Source: Haloarcula sp. DT43
Lineage (GTDB): Archaea; Halobacteriota; Halobacteria; Halobacteriales; Haloarculaceae
Reading direction: 5' to 3'
DNA length: 64,000 bases
Assembly: GCF_037078405.1 (NCBI RefSeq)
Contig: NZ_JAYMGZ010000002.1
Location: 248,001-312,000 of the forward strand
Under the pieces are notes generated by a model. The model saw only the letters and a list, made by a program, of their open reading frames with translations, searched no databases and was not told the DNA's origin. Each line of letters begins with the position of its first letter. The stretch's first letter is position 1. Position numbers and translations under genes: made by a program. Of this stretch, positions 44,458-53,351 are shown one piece after another.

Positions 44458-45405
44458 TTACCCGTCGGAGTCGCTACTCCACCCTTCGGGAACGTACTGC
44501 TGGAAGTTCGGGTTCTCGGAGACGGCTTCGGGGAAGAACAGCTGTTCCCCGTTGACCTGGTAGCTCGAAATGGCGTCCTGTGCGCCGGGGCTGGTAATCC
44601 ACCCGATGTAGGCCATCGCGAGGTCGTAGTTGGCGTTGTCGTGGACGCCGGGGTTGACCGCCATAATCCCGTAGGGGTTCGCGAGGATTTCCGGCCCGTC
44701 CTCGATGGGTCCCTGTACCAGAATGACGAGGTCGATTTCCGAGCGCTGGGAGATGTACGTCCCGCGGTCCGAGAGCGTGTACGCCCCCTGCTGATTGGCG
44801 ACGTTCAACGCCTCTCCCATTCCGGTCCCGGTCTCCTGATACCAGTCACCGCCCGGCTCGGTACCCGCTGCCTCCCAGAGGTTGAGTTCCTTGGTGTGGG
44901 TGCCGGAGTTGTCCCCGCGCGAGACGAACTGGGCCTCCGACTCGGCGATGGCGGTGAGCGCCTCCGTCGCCGAGCCCATCCCCTGGATGCCTGCCGGGTC
45001 GCTCTCCGGGCCGACGATGACGAAGTCGTTGAACATCAGGTCCCGGCGGTTGATGCCGTATCCGTTGCGCATGAACTCGTCTTCAAGGCCGCGGGCGTGG
45101 ACCATCACCACGTCGGAGTCGCCGTTGCGGGCCGATTCGAGGGCCGCCCCGGTCCCCTGTGCGACCGCGTCGACGGACACCCCGTACATGTCCTCGAAAG
45201 CGGGGTGGATTTCGTCGAGCAAGCCCGTGTCGTACGTGCTCGTCGTCGTCGTGAGTGTGAGCGTCTCGCCGGCCACTCCCGCCTGACTGCCGCCGCTTTC
45301 CCCGTCGGACTGGCTGTTGCTCTGCCCTGGCTGGGTGCAGCCAGCGGTACTGGCCACGACCCCTGTGCCTATCGCTGCGATGAACTCTCGGCGTTGTATC
45401 GGCAT
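44458..45405 (-). CDS. tupA: Tungstate-binding lipoprotein (TupA-like)
   Basis: A 315-aa substrate-binding protein. The N-terminus has a leader with a lipobox ([12 protein letters not shown]) anchoring it at the cell surface, then the TupA signature [64 protein letters not shown]. These match tungstate-specific TupA better than molybdate-type ModA/WtpA. A TATA-like AAATTATATC lies about 28 bp before the ATG, suggesting a leaderless transcript that reads through tupB, tupC and perhaps the regulator gene. Confidence 0.92.
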   Translation of the reverse strand: MPIQRREFIAAIGTGVVASTAGCTQPGQSNSQSDGESGGSQAGVAGETLTLTTTTSTYDTGLLDEIHPAFEDMYGVSVDAVAQGTGAALESARNGDSDVVMVHARGLEDEFMRNGYGINRRDLMFNDFVIVGPESDPAGIQGMGSATEALTAIAESEAQFVSRGDNSGTHTKELNLWEAAGTEPGGDWYQETGTGMGEALNVANQQGAYTLSDRGTYISQRSEIDLVILVQGPIEDGPEILANPYGIMAVNPGVHDNANYDLAMAYIGWITSPGAQDAISSYQVNGEQLFFPEAVSENPNFQQYVPEGWSSDSDG

Positions 45406-45715
45406 GGATACAGCGTCGGACTAATAATAGATATAATTTGTGATGGTTGCGGTGTCGTCCGTCCGGTCGTGGCTGCGGTTCGCTGCTGAGAGATGGTCAC
45501 TCGAAACGCTCCCCGACGGCCGCGACAAAGCGGTCGCTGTCCTGCGTTTATACTTACACTCCGGTAAGCGTGTACTTATACGGCTTGACGGATAAACCGC
45601 ACGTAGGGACCGCCGGACGATGTCACACGCTCCGCTGGTCCCTTCCCCTTTGAAACGAACTCGGTAGCGGTGAGTACGGCGCTTCTCGATACCGCTGCAG
45701 TAACACCCGCCGGCG
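45406..45715. other. Intergenic region upstream of the tungstate operon
   Basis: No gene. It holds the AAATTATATC TATA-like box of tupA (about 45430-45438) and an imperfect palindrome at 45549-45580: TATACTTACAC and GTGTACTTATA, with two mismatches between arms and a 10-bp spacer. The purQ gene ends at its right side. Confidence 0.5.
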
Positions 45716-46393
45716 TTACTCGGCGAACCCTTCGAGGACGCCCCGACCGTCAGTCCGACCCAGGTCAGACAGCGTCGCCCGCTCGGGATGGGGCATCATG
45801 ACGGCGACGTGTTCGTCCTCGCCGGTGACGCCGGCGACGTTGTGTTTCGAGCCGTTCGGGTTCGCTTCGGGCGTGACCTCGCCGTCTTCGTCGCAGTACT
45901 TGAACAGCACCCGGTCCTGGGCTTCGAGTTCGTCCAGGCGGTCGTCGGGAATCTCGTAGCGGCCCTCGCCGTGAGCGATGGGGAGTTCGACGACCTCGCC
46001 CTCGTCGTACTGGCTGGTCCAGGGCGTGTCGGCGTTCTCGACGCGCAGGTGGACGTGTTCACACTGGAACCGGGCGCTCTCGTTGGTCGTGAACGCGCCG
46101 GGGGTCAGCGACGACTCACAGCCTATCTGTGCGCCGTTGCAGACGCCGAGCACCGGCGTCCCCTCGCTCGCGGCCTCGCGGACGTCGGCCATGATGGGCG
46201 AGCGGGCGGCCATCGCGCCAGCGCGGAGGTAGTCGCCGTAGGAGAAGCCCCCGGGGAGGACGACGCCGTCGATGTCTTCCGGAAGACCGTCCTCGTGCCA
46301 GACGAGGTCGGCGTCCAGCCCCACCGATTCGAGGGCCTGGACAGCGTCGCGGTCGCAGTTCGAGCCGCCGAACTGGATGACGGAGATAGTCAC
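45716..46393 (-). CDS. purQ: Phosphoribosylformylglycinamidine synthase subunit I
   Basis: The glutaminase subunit of FGAM synthase, supplying ammonia to PurL in purine synthesis. The 225-aa protein starts at GTG in the conserved TISVIQFGGSNCDRDAVQ. A class-I glutamine amidotransferase triad is visible: Cys in GVCNGAQIGCE near residue 85 and the His/Glu pair in MMPHPERATLSD near the C-terminus. PGGFSYGDYLRAGA is the oxyanion region. The GTG three codons upstream is an alternative. purS lies 50 bp upstream on the same strand, so purS-purQ are an operon. Confidence 0.95.
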   Translation of the reverse strand: MTISVIQFGGSNCDRDAVQALESVGLDADLVWHEDGLPEDIDGVVLPGGFSYGDYLRAGAMAARSPIMADVREAASEGTPVLGVCNGAQIGCESSLTPGAFTTNESARFQCEHVHLRVENADTPWTSQYDEGEVVELPIAHGEGRYEIPDDRLDELEAQDRVLFKYCDEDGEVTPEANPNGSKHNVAGVTGEDEHVAVMMPHPERATLSDLGRTDGRGVLEGFAE

Positions 46394-46442
46394 AGCGACC
46401 ACCCCGTGGAACCGGCTTGCGGCGTCAGTCGGGCGGCGACGG

Positions 46443-46697
46443 TCATTCTGCCTCGGCCACCTCGACGTCGTAGTCGTGGATGGTGGGGTTCGCCAGGAGC
46501 CGCTCGGCCATCTCGCCGGCCCGGTCGGCCGCGTCGTCGGCGCTGTCGGCGTCGAGGTCGAGTTCGAACACGTCCGCCGACCGGAGGTCGTTCAGGTCGA
46601 AGCCGAGCCGTTCCAGTGAGCGCTGTGTCGTCTCGGCCTCGGGGTCGAGGACCCCTCGCTTGAGCCGGACGGTGACGGTCGCGGTAAAGGCAGTCAT
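46443..46697 (-). CDS. purS: Phosphoribosylformylglycinamidine synthase subunit PurS
   Basis: An 84-aa subunit that holds PurQ and PurL together in the FGAM synthase complex. The family signature is complete: VTVRLKRGVLDPEAETTQRSLERLGF at the start, then VFELDLDAD and the helix MAERLLANPTIHDYDVE. The ATG at 46697 (MTAFTATVTVRLKRGV) is the conserved start, and three extra upstream codons in frame are not needed. It is followed immediately by purQ. Confidence 0.94.
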   Translation of the reverse strand: MTAFTATVTVRLKRGVLDPEAETTQRSLERLGFDLNDLRSADVFELDLDADSADDAADRAGEMAERLLANPTIHDYDVEVAEAE

Positions 46698-46748
46698 TAC
46701 TGGCAAGCGTGCGGGCAGCGGAGAAAACGCTTGTGTTCTCCCGGCAGT

Positions 46749-47408
46749 TCAGGTGCCGACCGGGGTCCAGTCGCTGGGCTGGTCACGCAGGCCGGCCACT
46801 TGGAGTTCGAGGTCGCCGGCGTCGGCCCGCACGTCGACTCGGCCGTCGAAGAACTGCGCCACGCTCTCGACGACCTGCGTCTCGTGTGCGTCGGGGTCGA
46901 GCACGCAGATGCCGAGCCCGTCCGCGGTCCCGATGCGGCCGGTGACGGTGTTGAGAAACCGGTACACCGCCCGGACGTCGTCGCTGTAGACCAGCAGCGG
47001 CGTCAGTGTGACGATGCCGGTCCGAACCCGCGTGTAGCCGCTGGCGTACGTCGACTCGTAGTGACCGGAGTACTCGATGCCGATGCCCGTCAGGTCAGCC
47101 GGCGTACTCACCGCGGAGACGCTCTCCTCGGGCAGGTCGTCGCTCTCCTGTGCGCAGTCGACGACGCGGACCCGCTCCCGTTCGAGCACGCCGCCGTGGC
47201 TCCCGAACTCCTCAAGCATCGTCGCGGCGTCGCTGTCCGTCGCGATGAAGACGGTGCCGCCGTCGGCGTCGGAACTGCAGAGCAGTCGCAGTCCCACCTC
47301 CCGCGCGCCGCTCAGAACGGGCCCCGTCACGAGCAGGCTCGTCCCCGGCTCGACCGGGTTCAGGGGCAGGTCGTCGAACGCGTAGCGGTCGTCCCGGCGC
47401 TGTGACAT
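46749..47408 (-). CDS. KaiC/RecA-like ATPase-fold protein with degenerate P-loop
   Basis: A 219-aa protein reading as a RecA-superfamily domain of the haloarchaeal DUF7504 or HTR-like type: GTSLLVTGPVLSGAREVGLRLL near residues 22-43, VFIATDSDAATMLEEFG, VRVVDCAQE and a later LTPLLVYSDDVRAVYRFLNTV. The P-loop position has SGARE instead of GKT, so nucleotide hydrolysis is unlikely. Its ATG overlaps the stop of the receiver/GAF gene (ATGA), so the two are a co-translated signalling pair. Confidence 0.7.
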   Translation of the reverse strand: MSQRRDDRYAFDDLPLNPVEPGTSLLVTGPVLSGAREVGLRLLCSSDADGGTVFIATDSDAATMLEEFGSHGGVLERERVRVVDCAQESDDLPEESVSAVSTPADLTGIGIEYSGHYESTYASGYTRVRTGIVTLTPLLVYSDDVRAVYRFLNTVTGRIGTADGLGICVLDPDAHETQVVESVAQFFDGRVDVRADAGDLELQVAGLRDQPSDWTPVGT

Positions 47409-48286
47409 CAGGTATCCCTCTGGAGCCGCCGTCGCAACAGCAGTTGTTCCTCGACCTCGTCGGCGAACCGCCGGAGGTCGTCCAGTTCCGTCCGCGTGTA
47501 GCGACGCGGCTCGCTGTCGATACAACAGACCGCGCCGACTGCGTTCCCCGCCTCGTCCGTGATTCGCACGCCCGCGTAGGACCTGATGTCGAGCCGGTCC
47601 AGTGCGTCGATGTCTGCGAAACGGGGGTCCTCGTGGGTGTCTTCGACGACCATCGTCTCGTCGGAGAGAATCGTGTGCGTGCAGATGGTATCCTCGCGGG
47701 AGAGGGTCCGCCAGTTGGCCCCCTCACACGCCAGGAACCGCTCCTCGTGTTCGTCCACGAGGCCGACGAAGGCCACGTCGATGTCGAAGTGGCTGGTCAT
47801 CAGCGCCGTCAGCCGGTCGAACGTCTTGGCCGCCGCCAGCTGGTCGATGTCGTACTCCCGGACGGCGGCCAGCCGCTCCGGCTCGGTCTCCGGCACGGGG
47901 TAAGCCGCCTGCGTCACCTCGGCGGCGGCCATCGCGGCGACGTCCGCCAGCCGCTCCCGGGACTCCGGGACCGTCCGTGGCACGTACTCGACGACCTGTT
48001 CGGGGCCGCCCCGCGGGAGGTCCGCCGGCGCGCGCTCCGTGTAGAGGACCACCACGCAGTCCGGGTTCACCTCGCGGACCGCGTCGACCACGTCGAACCC
48101 GTCCCCGTCCTCGAAGTCGAAGGCCGTCACGACGCAGTCAATCGACCCGTCGAGCGCCGTCGCAAGCGACCCGACGGACCCGACCTCGTCGACGGCGAGT
48201 CCGGCCTCGGCAAGCGCGTCGACCGTCTCCGCGCGCTCGCCGGCGTCCGGCTGGGCACAGAGAACGGTCGGCGAATCACTCGTCAC
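47408..48286 (-). CDS. Receiver-like plus GAF domain sensor protein
   Basis: A 292-aa two-domain protein starting at GTG. Residues about 1-120 fold like a response-regulator receiver (TVLCAQPDAGERAETVDALAEAG...DCVVTAFDFEDGDGFDVV), but where the phospho-accepting Asp is expected there seems to be Ala. Residues about 140-285 are a GAF domain (DIDQLAAAKTFDRLTALMTSHFDIDVAFVGLVDEHEERFLACEG, then ...AGVRITDEAGNAVGAVCCIDSEPR), likely a small-ligand or light/redox sensor. It overlaps the KaiC-like gene downstream. No histidine kinase domain is present. Confidence 0.75.
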   Translation of the reverse strand: MTSDSPTVLCAQPDAGERAETVDALAEAGLAVDEVGSVGSLATALDGSIDCVVTAFDFEDGDGFDVVDAVREVNPDCVVVLYTERAPADLPRGGPEQVVEYVPRTVPESRERLADVAAMAAAEVTQAAYPVPETEPERLAAVREYDIDQLAAAKTFDRLTALMTSHFDIDVAFVGLVDEHEERFLACEGANWRTLSREDTICTHTILSDETMVVEDTHEDPRFADIDALDRLDIRSYAGVRITDEAGNAVGAVCCIDSEPRRYTRTELDDLRRFADEVEEQLLLRRRLQRDT

Positions 48287-48398
48287 GGGCGTACGTACGC
48301 GGGCCGACACACAAAGCGTTGGCGTCACATCGGGTGGAAAACGAAGGCTTTTGCCCGGGGACTGCCGACTCTGGGGCAAATGAATCACGACGCTGTCC

Positions 48399-48405
48399 GG
48401 AGGTG
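48399..48405 (+). promoter_or_regulatory. Shine-Dalgarno of purU inside an 11-codon leader ORF
   Basis: GGAGGTG sits 6 bases before the purU GTG. A short ORF from ATG 48380 (11 codons) runs over it and ends at TGA 48413-48415, overlapping the GTG as GTGA. Confidence 0.5.
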
Positions 48406-48411
48406 TGTACC

Positions 48412-49380
48412 GTGACGCGCGGCCTGACCGAGATTACCGTCGTCGGTGAGGACGACACCGGCCTCATCGCCGAGGTGACCTCGCTGCTGTTCGAGCGGGG
48501 CATCAACATCGAGGACCTGGACCAGGCCGTCCGGGAGGGCGTGTTCCGGATGACCATGCGCGTCGACACCGCCGAGATGGTGACCACAGAGGAGAAACTC
48601 CGCGAGGACCTCACCGAACTCGGCGACGAACTCGGCGTCGACGTGCAGGTCCGGTTCCCCGCCGACCGCGAGACACAGACCATCGCCGTCCTCGTCACGA
48701 AGGAGTCACACTGCCTCGAAGCCCTGTTCGAGGCGTGGGCCAACGGCGACCTCGGGGCCGACATCGAGGTGGTCATCGGCAACCACGACGACCTCGAACC
48801 GCTGGCCGCGAAGTACGACGTGCCCTTCCACGACATCGGCGACGAGAAGGGGACGCCCGACGAGGACCAGCTGCTCGACCTGCTGGCGGAGTACGACGCC
48901 GACCTCATCGCGCTGGCCCGCTACATGCGCATCCTCTCGCCGGACGTGGTCTTCCGCTACGAGAGCCGCATCATCAACGTCCACCCGAGCCTGCTGCCCG
49001 CGTTCCCCGGCGCGTCGGCGTACATGCAGGCCATCGAGGAGGGCGTCCGCATCGCCGGCGTCACCGCCCACTACGTGACGACCGACCTCGACCAGGGCCC
49101 CATCATCACCCAGCGGGCGTTCAACGTCCCCGACGACGCCACCGAGGAGGAACTCCAGCGGATAGGCCAGCCCCTGGAGGCCGAGGCGCTCATCGAGGCC
49201 ATCAAGCTGCACCTCAACGACGAGGTGACCGTCCACCGCGGCCGGACGAAGCTCCGCGACCCCGAGGAGACGTCCGTCCAGCTGGGCGCGCCCGAGGAAC
49301 TCGACCGCAACAACCCCGACCGCCCCATCGACGGGCTCGGGGAGTTCGTCGCCGAGGACGAGTTCGAAGCGGACGACTGA
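48412..49380 (+). CDS. purU: Formyltetrahydrofolate deformylase
   Basis: Hydrolyses 10-formyl-tetrahydrofolate to formate and THF, providing formate or balancing one-carbon pools for purine synthesis. The 322-aa protein has an N-terminal ACT domain (about 1-85: TEITVVGEDDTGLIAEVTSLLFERGINI) and a C-terminal formyltransferase-like catalytic domain (KESHCLEALFEAW, LARYMRILSP, IINVHPSLLPAFPGA with the active His, GVTAHYVTTDLDQGPIITQ). GTG start chosen because GGAGGTG precedes it by 6 nt. The 40-residue acidic tail is unusual but common in haloarchaea. Confidence 0.9.
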   Translation: MTRGLTEITVVGEDDTGLIAEVTSLLFERGINIEDLDQAVREGVFRMTMRVDTAEMVTTEEKLREDLTELGDELGVDVQVRFPADRETQTIAVLVTKESHCLEALFEAWANGDLGADIEVVIGNHDDLEPLAAKYDVPFHDIGDEKGTPDEDQLLDLLAEYDADLIALARYMRILSPDVVFRYESRIINVHPSLLPAFPGASAYMQAIEEGVRIAGVTAHYVTTDLDQGPIITQRAFNVPDDATEEELQRIGQPLEAEALIEAIKLHLNDEVTVHRGRTKLRDPEETSVQLGAPEELDRNNPDRPIDGLGEFVAEDEFEADD

Positions 49381-49484
49381 GCGGTCGCGTTGCCTGCTGT
49401 CGGCGTCGTTTCGCGAGACAGGTTCGTGGCGTCGCTGTCCGCTCCGACCAGCAGCGACGGGTCCGTCGCGACGGCCCCGACCGC

Positions 49485-50519
49485 TTAGAGGTCGCCGGCG
49501 GCCGCGACAGCGTCGTCGAGCGACGGCGCGTCGAACACGCTCCCCTCGACGTAGGCGTTCGTCCCGGCGCAGTAGAGGTCCCGTGCGACCCGAATCACGC
49601 TCTCGTCGAGCGGCTGTGGCGACTCCGCACAGAGGGACTTCCAGTCGGCGACGCCCTCCGCGTCGGCCTGCTGTTTGGCATCGCTTACAGCCGCGACCCA
49701 CTCGGGCTGGGTGCGCTTGTGGTACTGGCGGATGACCTCCTTGCTGACCTGCTGGCCCCGGTAGGAGAAGCGGTTCTCGTCGAACGTCCCGACCACGTCG
49801 GCGACGCGTATCTCCCCGTCGTAGTACAGGCACTCGATTTTCCCGTCCTCGTGGACGAGGTCGGCCTCGGCGGCCTGCTGGGTGACGATGTGGTTGACCG
49901 CACGGGCCAGTTCCTCCAGGCGGTCGACGCTGGCCGTCCCGGCGATGCGGTCGGCCGCCTCGCGGTCGAGATACCGGTCCTGTTCCTCGTATTTCGTCGA
50001 GAACTCGACGATTGGCTCCTCGAGGTCGACGACTTCCTCGGGCCAGTCGTCGTAGTCGAGGCCGTGGTCGGCGGGCTCGGTTCGGGACCGTAGCGACGAC
50101 CCGACGCCGACGCGGTTCCGGAAGACGATTTCCAGCGGAATCAGGTAGTTCTCGTCGGCCCCCGCGTGGTAGGCGTCGTAGTCGTAGCGCCCGTCCTCGA
50201 ACGGGAGGTCCGGGACCTGCGTGAGTTCGATGACCATCTCCTCGGGGGCGGCGTCGGCCGACAGCGCCTCGCCGAGGTCGAGCACCTCGTCGCTGTCCGG
50301 GAGCCTGACGCCCTCGTAGTGTGTCGGGACGTGGTTCTCCTCCAGCAGCTGGAAGTTGTACGCGCCCATCGTACACAGCGACGCGCCCTTGTCGGGAATC
50401 CGGTCCGGCATCTTGCCCCAGTCGAACACGGAGTAGTCGTCCGTGAATACGAACGCGCCGCGGCCCAGTTCCTCGGCCGTCGCCGGTTCGTCCACGCGGA
50501 ACTCCTTGACGCTCGTCAT
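49485..50519 (-). CDS. purC: SAICAR synthetase
   Basis: Joins aspartate to CAIR in purine synthesis. The 344-aa form is longer than bacterial PurC (about 240 aa), as usual in haloarchaea. Signatures are [28 protein letters not shown] at the N-terminus, the nucleotide-binding [17 protein letters not shown], and [15 protein letters not shown] followed by [24 protein letters not shown]. The ATG at 50519 follows the loss of nine non-conserved codons. It runs convergent with purU, with about 100 bp between. Confidence 0.93.
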   Translation of the reverse strand: MTSVKEFRVDEPATAEELGRGAFVFTDDYSVFDWGKMPDRIPDKGASLCTMGAYNFQLLEENHVPTHYEGVRLPDSDEVLDLGEALSADAAPEEMVIELTQVPDLPFEDGRYDYDAYHAGADENYLIPLEIVFRNRVGVGSSLRSRTEPADHGLDYDDWPEEVVDLEEPIVEFSTKYEEQDRYLDREAADRIAGTASVDRLEELARAVNHIVTQQAAEADLVHEDGKIECLYYDGEIRVADVVGTFDENRFSYRGQQVSKEVIRQYHKRTQPEWVAAVSDAKQQADAEGVADWKSLCAESPQPLDESVIRVARDLYCAGTNAYVEGSVFDAPSLDDAVAAAGDL

Positions 50520-50608
50520 TGTGCCCGCCTTTCGGGCCGGGGACAAAGACGTTTCTCACTCGCCTTCGGAGGGCACTGTTTTCCGTCGCGGCCCCGACCG
50601 ACCGTCTG

Positions 50609-51625
50609 ATGGCCCTCAGTCTGTCGGTCGAGGTCGCGATAATCGTCGCCGCGACGGTTGCGATATGGAAGGGCAGCGACTGGCTCGAATCGTCGAGCGA
50701 ACGGCTCGCGACGTACTACGGCCTCCCCGAGGTCGTCCAGGGGGCGATAATCGTCGCCGTCGGGTCGAGCTTCCCGGAGGTCGCCACCGTCGTCGTCGCG
50801 GCGCTCGAAGGCTCGATGCCGCTCGGCGTCGGTGCAATCGTCGGCTCGGCCATCTTCAACATCCTGGTCATCCCCGCGGTCGCGGGCGTCGCCACCGACG
50901 ACCCCGTGGAGTCGAACCGGACGCTGGTGTACAAGGAGGCGCAGTTCTACATGCTGGCCGTCTCCGTGTTGCTCATCACGTTCGCCTTCGCGGTCATCTA
51001 CTACCCCGGCGAAGCGACGCTGACCGGCGTCGTCACGCGGCCGCTGGCGGCGATTCCGCTCGCGCTCTATGGCCTGTACGTCTTCATCCAGTACCAGGAC
51101 ACGGCCGACCACGACCCGGCCGAGGACTGGACCGCCGACGTCGCCGTCGGGCGGCAGTGGCTCTTCCTCCTGCTCGGCCTCGCCGTCATCCTCGTGGCCG
51201 TTGAGAACCTCGTCCACGCCGTCGGCGTCGTCGGCCGGGCCGCCGGCGTCCAGGAGTTCCTGCTTGGCGTGACGATTCTCGCGGCGGCGACGAGCCTCCC
51301 CGACACGCTCGTCAGCGTCCGGGCGGCCCGCGACGACCGCGGGGTCACGTCGCTCGCGAACGTCCTCGGCTCGAACACGTTCGACCTGCTCGTCGCCATC
51401 CCGCTGGGCGTCCTCATCGTCGGCGCGTGGACCGTCGACTTCGCCATGGCCGTGCCGATGTTCGGCGTCCTGACCGGGGCGACGATTCTTCTGTTTACCG
51501 TGCTCCGGACCGACCTCGTGTTGAGCGAGCCCGAATCGTACGTCCTGCTCGGTGCCTACGCGGCCTTCGTCATCTGGGTCGTCGCCGAGACCGCGGGGTG
51601 GGTCGGCGGCGTCTTGCCGACCTGA
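50609..51625 (+). CDS. CaCA-family Ca2+/Na+ antiporter
   Basis: A 338-aa cation exchanger with 10-11 TM helices. It shows the two alpha repeats of the CaCA family: GSSFPEVATVVVAALEGSMPLGVGAIVGSAIFN near residue 50 and AATSLPDTLVSVRAARDDRGVTSLANVLGSNTFD near residue 225, each with the acidic residue central to ion binding. The central loop (about 165-185) is hydrophilic. It exports Ca2+ in exchange for Na+ or takes part in Na+ balance; direction and exact ion are not shown. The ATG at 50609 follows a non-conserved extension. Confidence 0.9.
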   Translation: MALSLSVEVAIIVAATVAIWKGSDWLESSSERLATYYGLPEVVQGAIIVAVGSSFPEVATVVVAALEGSMPLGVGAIVGSAIFNILVIPAVAGVATDDPVESNRTLVYKEAQFYMLAVSVLLITFAFAVIYYPGEATLTGVVTRPLAAIPLALYGLYVFIQYQDTADHDPAEDWTADVAVGRQWLFLLLGLAVILVAVENLVHAVGVVGRAAGVQEFLLGVTILAAATSLPDTLVSVRAARDDRGVTSLANVLGSNTFDLLVAIPLGVLIVGAWTVDFAMAVPMFGVLTGATILLFTVLRTDLVLSEPESYVLLGAYAAFVIWVVAETAGWVGGVLPT

Positions 51626-51714
51626 CGCTCGCGGCACGCCGGACGGCCACACCGCGTGTGTGGGCCGTGTGCGGACCCATACGCTTTTGACCGTTCTTTC
51701 CCTCCTGTTCAGCA

Positions 51715-53067
51715 ATGCCGGATGTCCCAGACGCCGTCGGTACTCCGGACGGCTCCCTCGAGTTCGAGCACCGTCCGACGACTGACCAGTCGTTCGAGAA
51801 CGCCCTGGCAAAGGCGAGAGACGGGACACGACTGACGGTCGCCGACGCGGTCGAACTGTTCACCACGGGCACCGACCGGGACGGCATCGACAACCGCCGG
51901 AAAGAGCAGGTCCTCGAAGCGGCCGACCGACGCCGGGCCGAGGTCGTCGGCGACGAGGTCACGTTCGTCGCCAACCTCAACAACAACGTCACGACGGCCT
52001 GTAACACGGGCTGTCTGTTCTGTAACTTCAAGGACCGCTCCGAGCAGTTCCGCAGCGACTACCAGGAGGCCCACGGCGGCTTCACGAAGACGCCGAGCGA
52101 GTCCCGCGACATCGTCCGTGACGCCCTCGACCGCGGCATCTACGAGGTCTGTTCCGTCTCCGGACTCCACCCCGCGCTCGCGCTGGACGACGAACACCGC
52201 GAGATACTGGAGTCGAGCGACCGCGGCGACCTGAACTACCGCTCGCCCGACGAGTACGAGAAAGACCCAGCTACCTACTGCGAACAACTCAGCGCGATGA
52301 ACGTCGGCGATGTCCACCTCCACTCGATGACGCCCGAGGAGGCGTACCACGCCCGCCGTGGCACCGACTGGTCCTACGAGGCGGTGTTCCGACGGCTCAA
52401 GGACGCCGGCCTCGACAGCGTTCCGGGGACGGCCGCGGAAATCCTCGTCGACGAGGTCCGGGACGTCATCTGCCCGGGGAAGATACGCACCGACGAGTGG
52501 CTGGAGGCGATGGAGGCGGCCGCGTCGGTCGGCCTCGACATGACCTCGACGATGATGTACGGCCACGTCGAGAACGAGCGCCACCGAGCGTTGCACCTGA
52601 AACGCATCCGCGACCTGCAGGACCGGACCGGCGCGATTACGGAGTTCGTCCCGCTCTCGTTCGTTCACGAGGAGACGCCGCTGTACGAGCGCGGCATGGT
52701 CGAGTCGGGCGCGACGGTCGCCGAGGACGAACTGCTCATCGCCGTCTCGCGGCTCTTCCTGGACAACGTCGACCACATCCAGTCCTCGTGGGTGAAATAC
52801 GGCGACACGCAGGGGCTGAAGATGCTCACCTGCGGCGCGGACGACTTCATGGGGACCATCCTCTCGGAGGAGATAACCAAGCGCGCCGGCGGCGACTACG
52901 GCGAGTTCCGGTCGTTCCAGGAGTACGCCGACATGATTACCGCCATCGGCCGGACGCCGGTCGAGCGGTCGACGGACTACGAACAGCGCCGCGTCATCGA
53001 CCCCGACGCCGACGTGCTCGGGCCGGAACTCGGGCCACGAGCCGACGGGACGCCGCTGCTCGACTGA
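51715..53067 (+). CDS. cofH: FO synthase subunit CofH
   Basis: Radical SAM half of the 7,8-didemethyl-8-hydroxy-5-deazariboflavin (FO) synthase pair that builds the F420 chromophore. The 450-aa protein has its cluster site in ACNTGCLFC (C-x3-C-x2-C) near residue 97, HLHSMTPEEAYHA, GTAAEILVDEVRDVICPGKIR, TSTMMYGHVEN and a late KYGDTQGLKMLTCGADDFMGT. The N-terminal region (about 20-90) is a haloarchaeal extension. cofG and cofC lie downstream on the opposite strand. Confidence 0.93.
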   Translation: MPDVPDAVGTPDGSLEFEHRPTTDQSFENALAKARDGTRLTVADAVELFTTGTDRDGIDNRRKEQVLEAADRRRAEVVGDEVTFVANLNNNVTTACNTGCLFCNFKDRSEQFRSDYQEAHGGFTKTPSESRDIVRDALDRGIYEVCSVSGLHPALALDDEHREILESSDRGDLNYRSPDEYEKDPATYCEQLSAMNVGDVHLHSMTPEEAYHARRGTDWSYEAVFRRLKDAGLDSVPGTAAEILVDEVRDVICPGKIRTDEWLEAMEAAASVGLDMTSTMMYGHVENERHRALHLKRIRDLQDRTGAITEFVPLSFVHEETPLYERGMVESGATVAEDELLIAVSRLFLDNVDHIQSSWVKYGDTQGLKMLTCGADDFMGTILSEEITKRAGGDYGEFRSFQEYADMITAIGRTPVERSTDYEQRRVIDPDADVLGPELGPRADGTPLLD

Positions 53068-53211
53068 CCCGTCGAGCGAGCCGACGCCCGCCGCGCGGGC
53101 ACGGACGGCTCGCCTCTCGCCACGGCACAACCGCTCACGTGTTCACGGTGTGACACTGAGAGAGTGGGCCACGGTTGGGCACCGACCGCGGCCGACGTGG
53201 TAGAGTATCTC

Positions 53212-53243
53212 GCCTGGACCTGCTGTCAGAGGCACGTCCAGGC
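53212..53243. repeat. Inverted repeat (8-bp stem)
   Basis: GCCTGGAC (53212-53219) and GTCCAGGC (53236-53243) pair perfectly around a 16-nt loop. It lies just before the AT-rich orphan promoter at 53246-53255 and could be the terminator of cofH or a regulatory hairpin. Confidence 0.4.
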
Positions 53244-53245
53244 AT

Positions 53246-53255
53246 GAAATATATT
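53246..53255 (+). promoter_or_regulatory. Orphan TATA-like promoter next to cofG
   Basis: GAAATATATT is the strongest TATA-like element in this 280-bp gap. A start at 53277 (26 bp on) would begin with ATG and read a 16-codon ORF, followed by transcription antisense to cofG. CCTAG-ACAA-CTAGG (53283-53296) forms a small hairpin right after the start. It may drive a small RNA. Confidence 0.4.
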
Positions 53256-53351
53256 GGTGCCCCAGCGTACGTGTAGATGAAGCCTAGACAACTAGGTGTT
53301 TGTTACCGAGAACTCGCTCGACCGTGACGACTGTCCACGAACAGCCGAGAG

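Noticed and set aside
48706-50559. 617-codon minus-strand ORF over purU and purC
   Set aside because: Reads purC in the wrong frame and purU backwards; both real genes are well supported.
53190-53245. tRNA-like fold near GGTAGAGTATCTCGCC
   Set aside because: A D-arm-like stretch and a stem are present but no acceptor or T-arm can be built.
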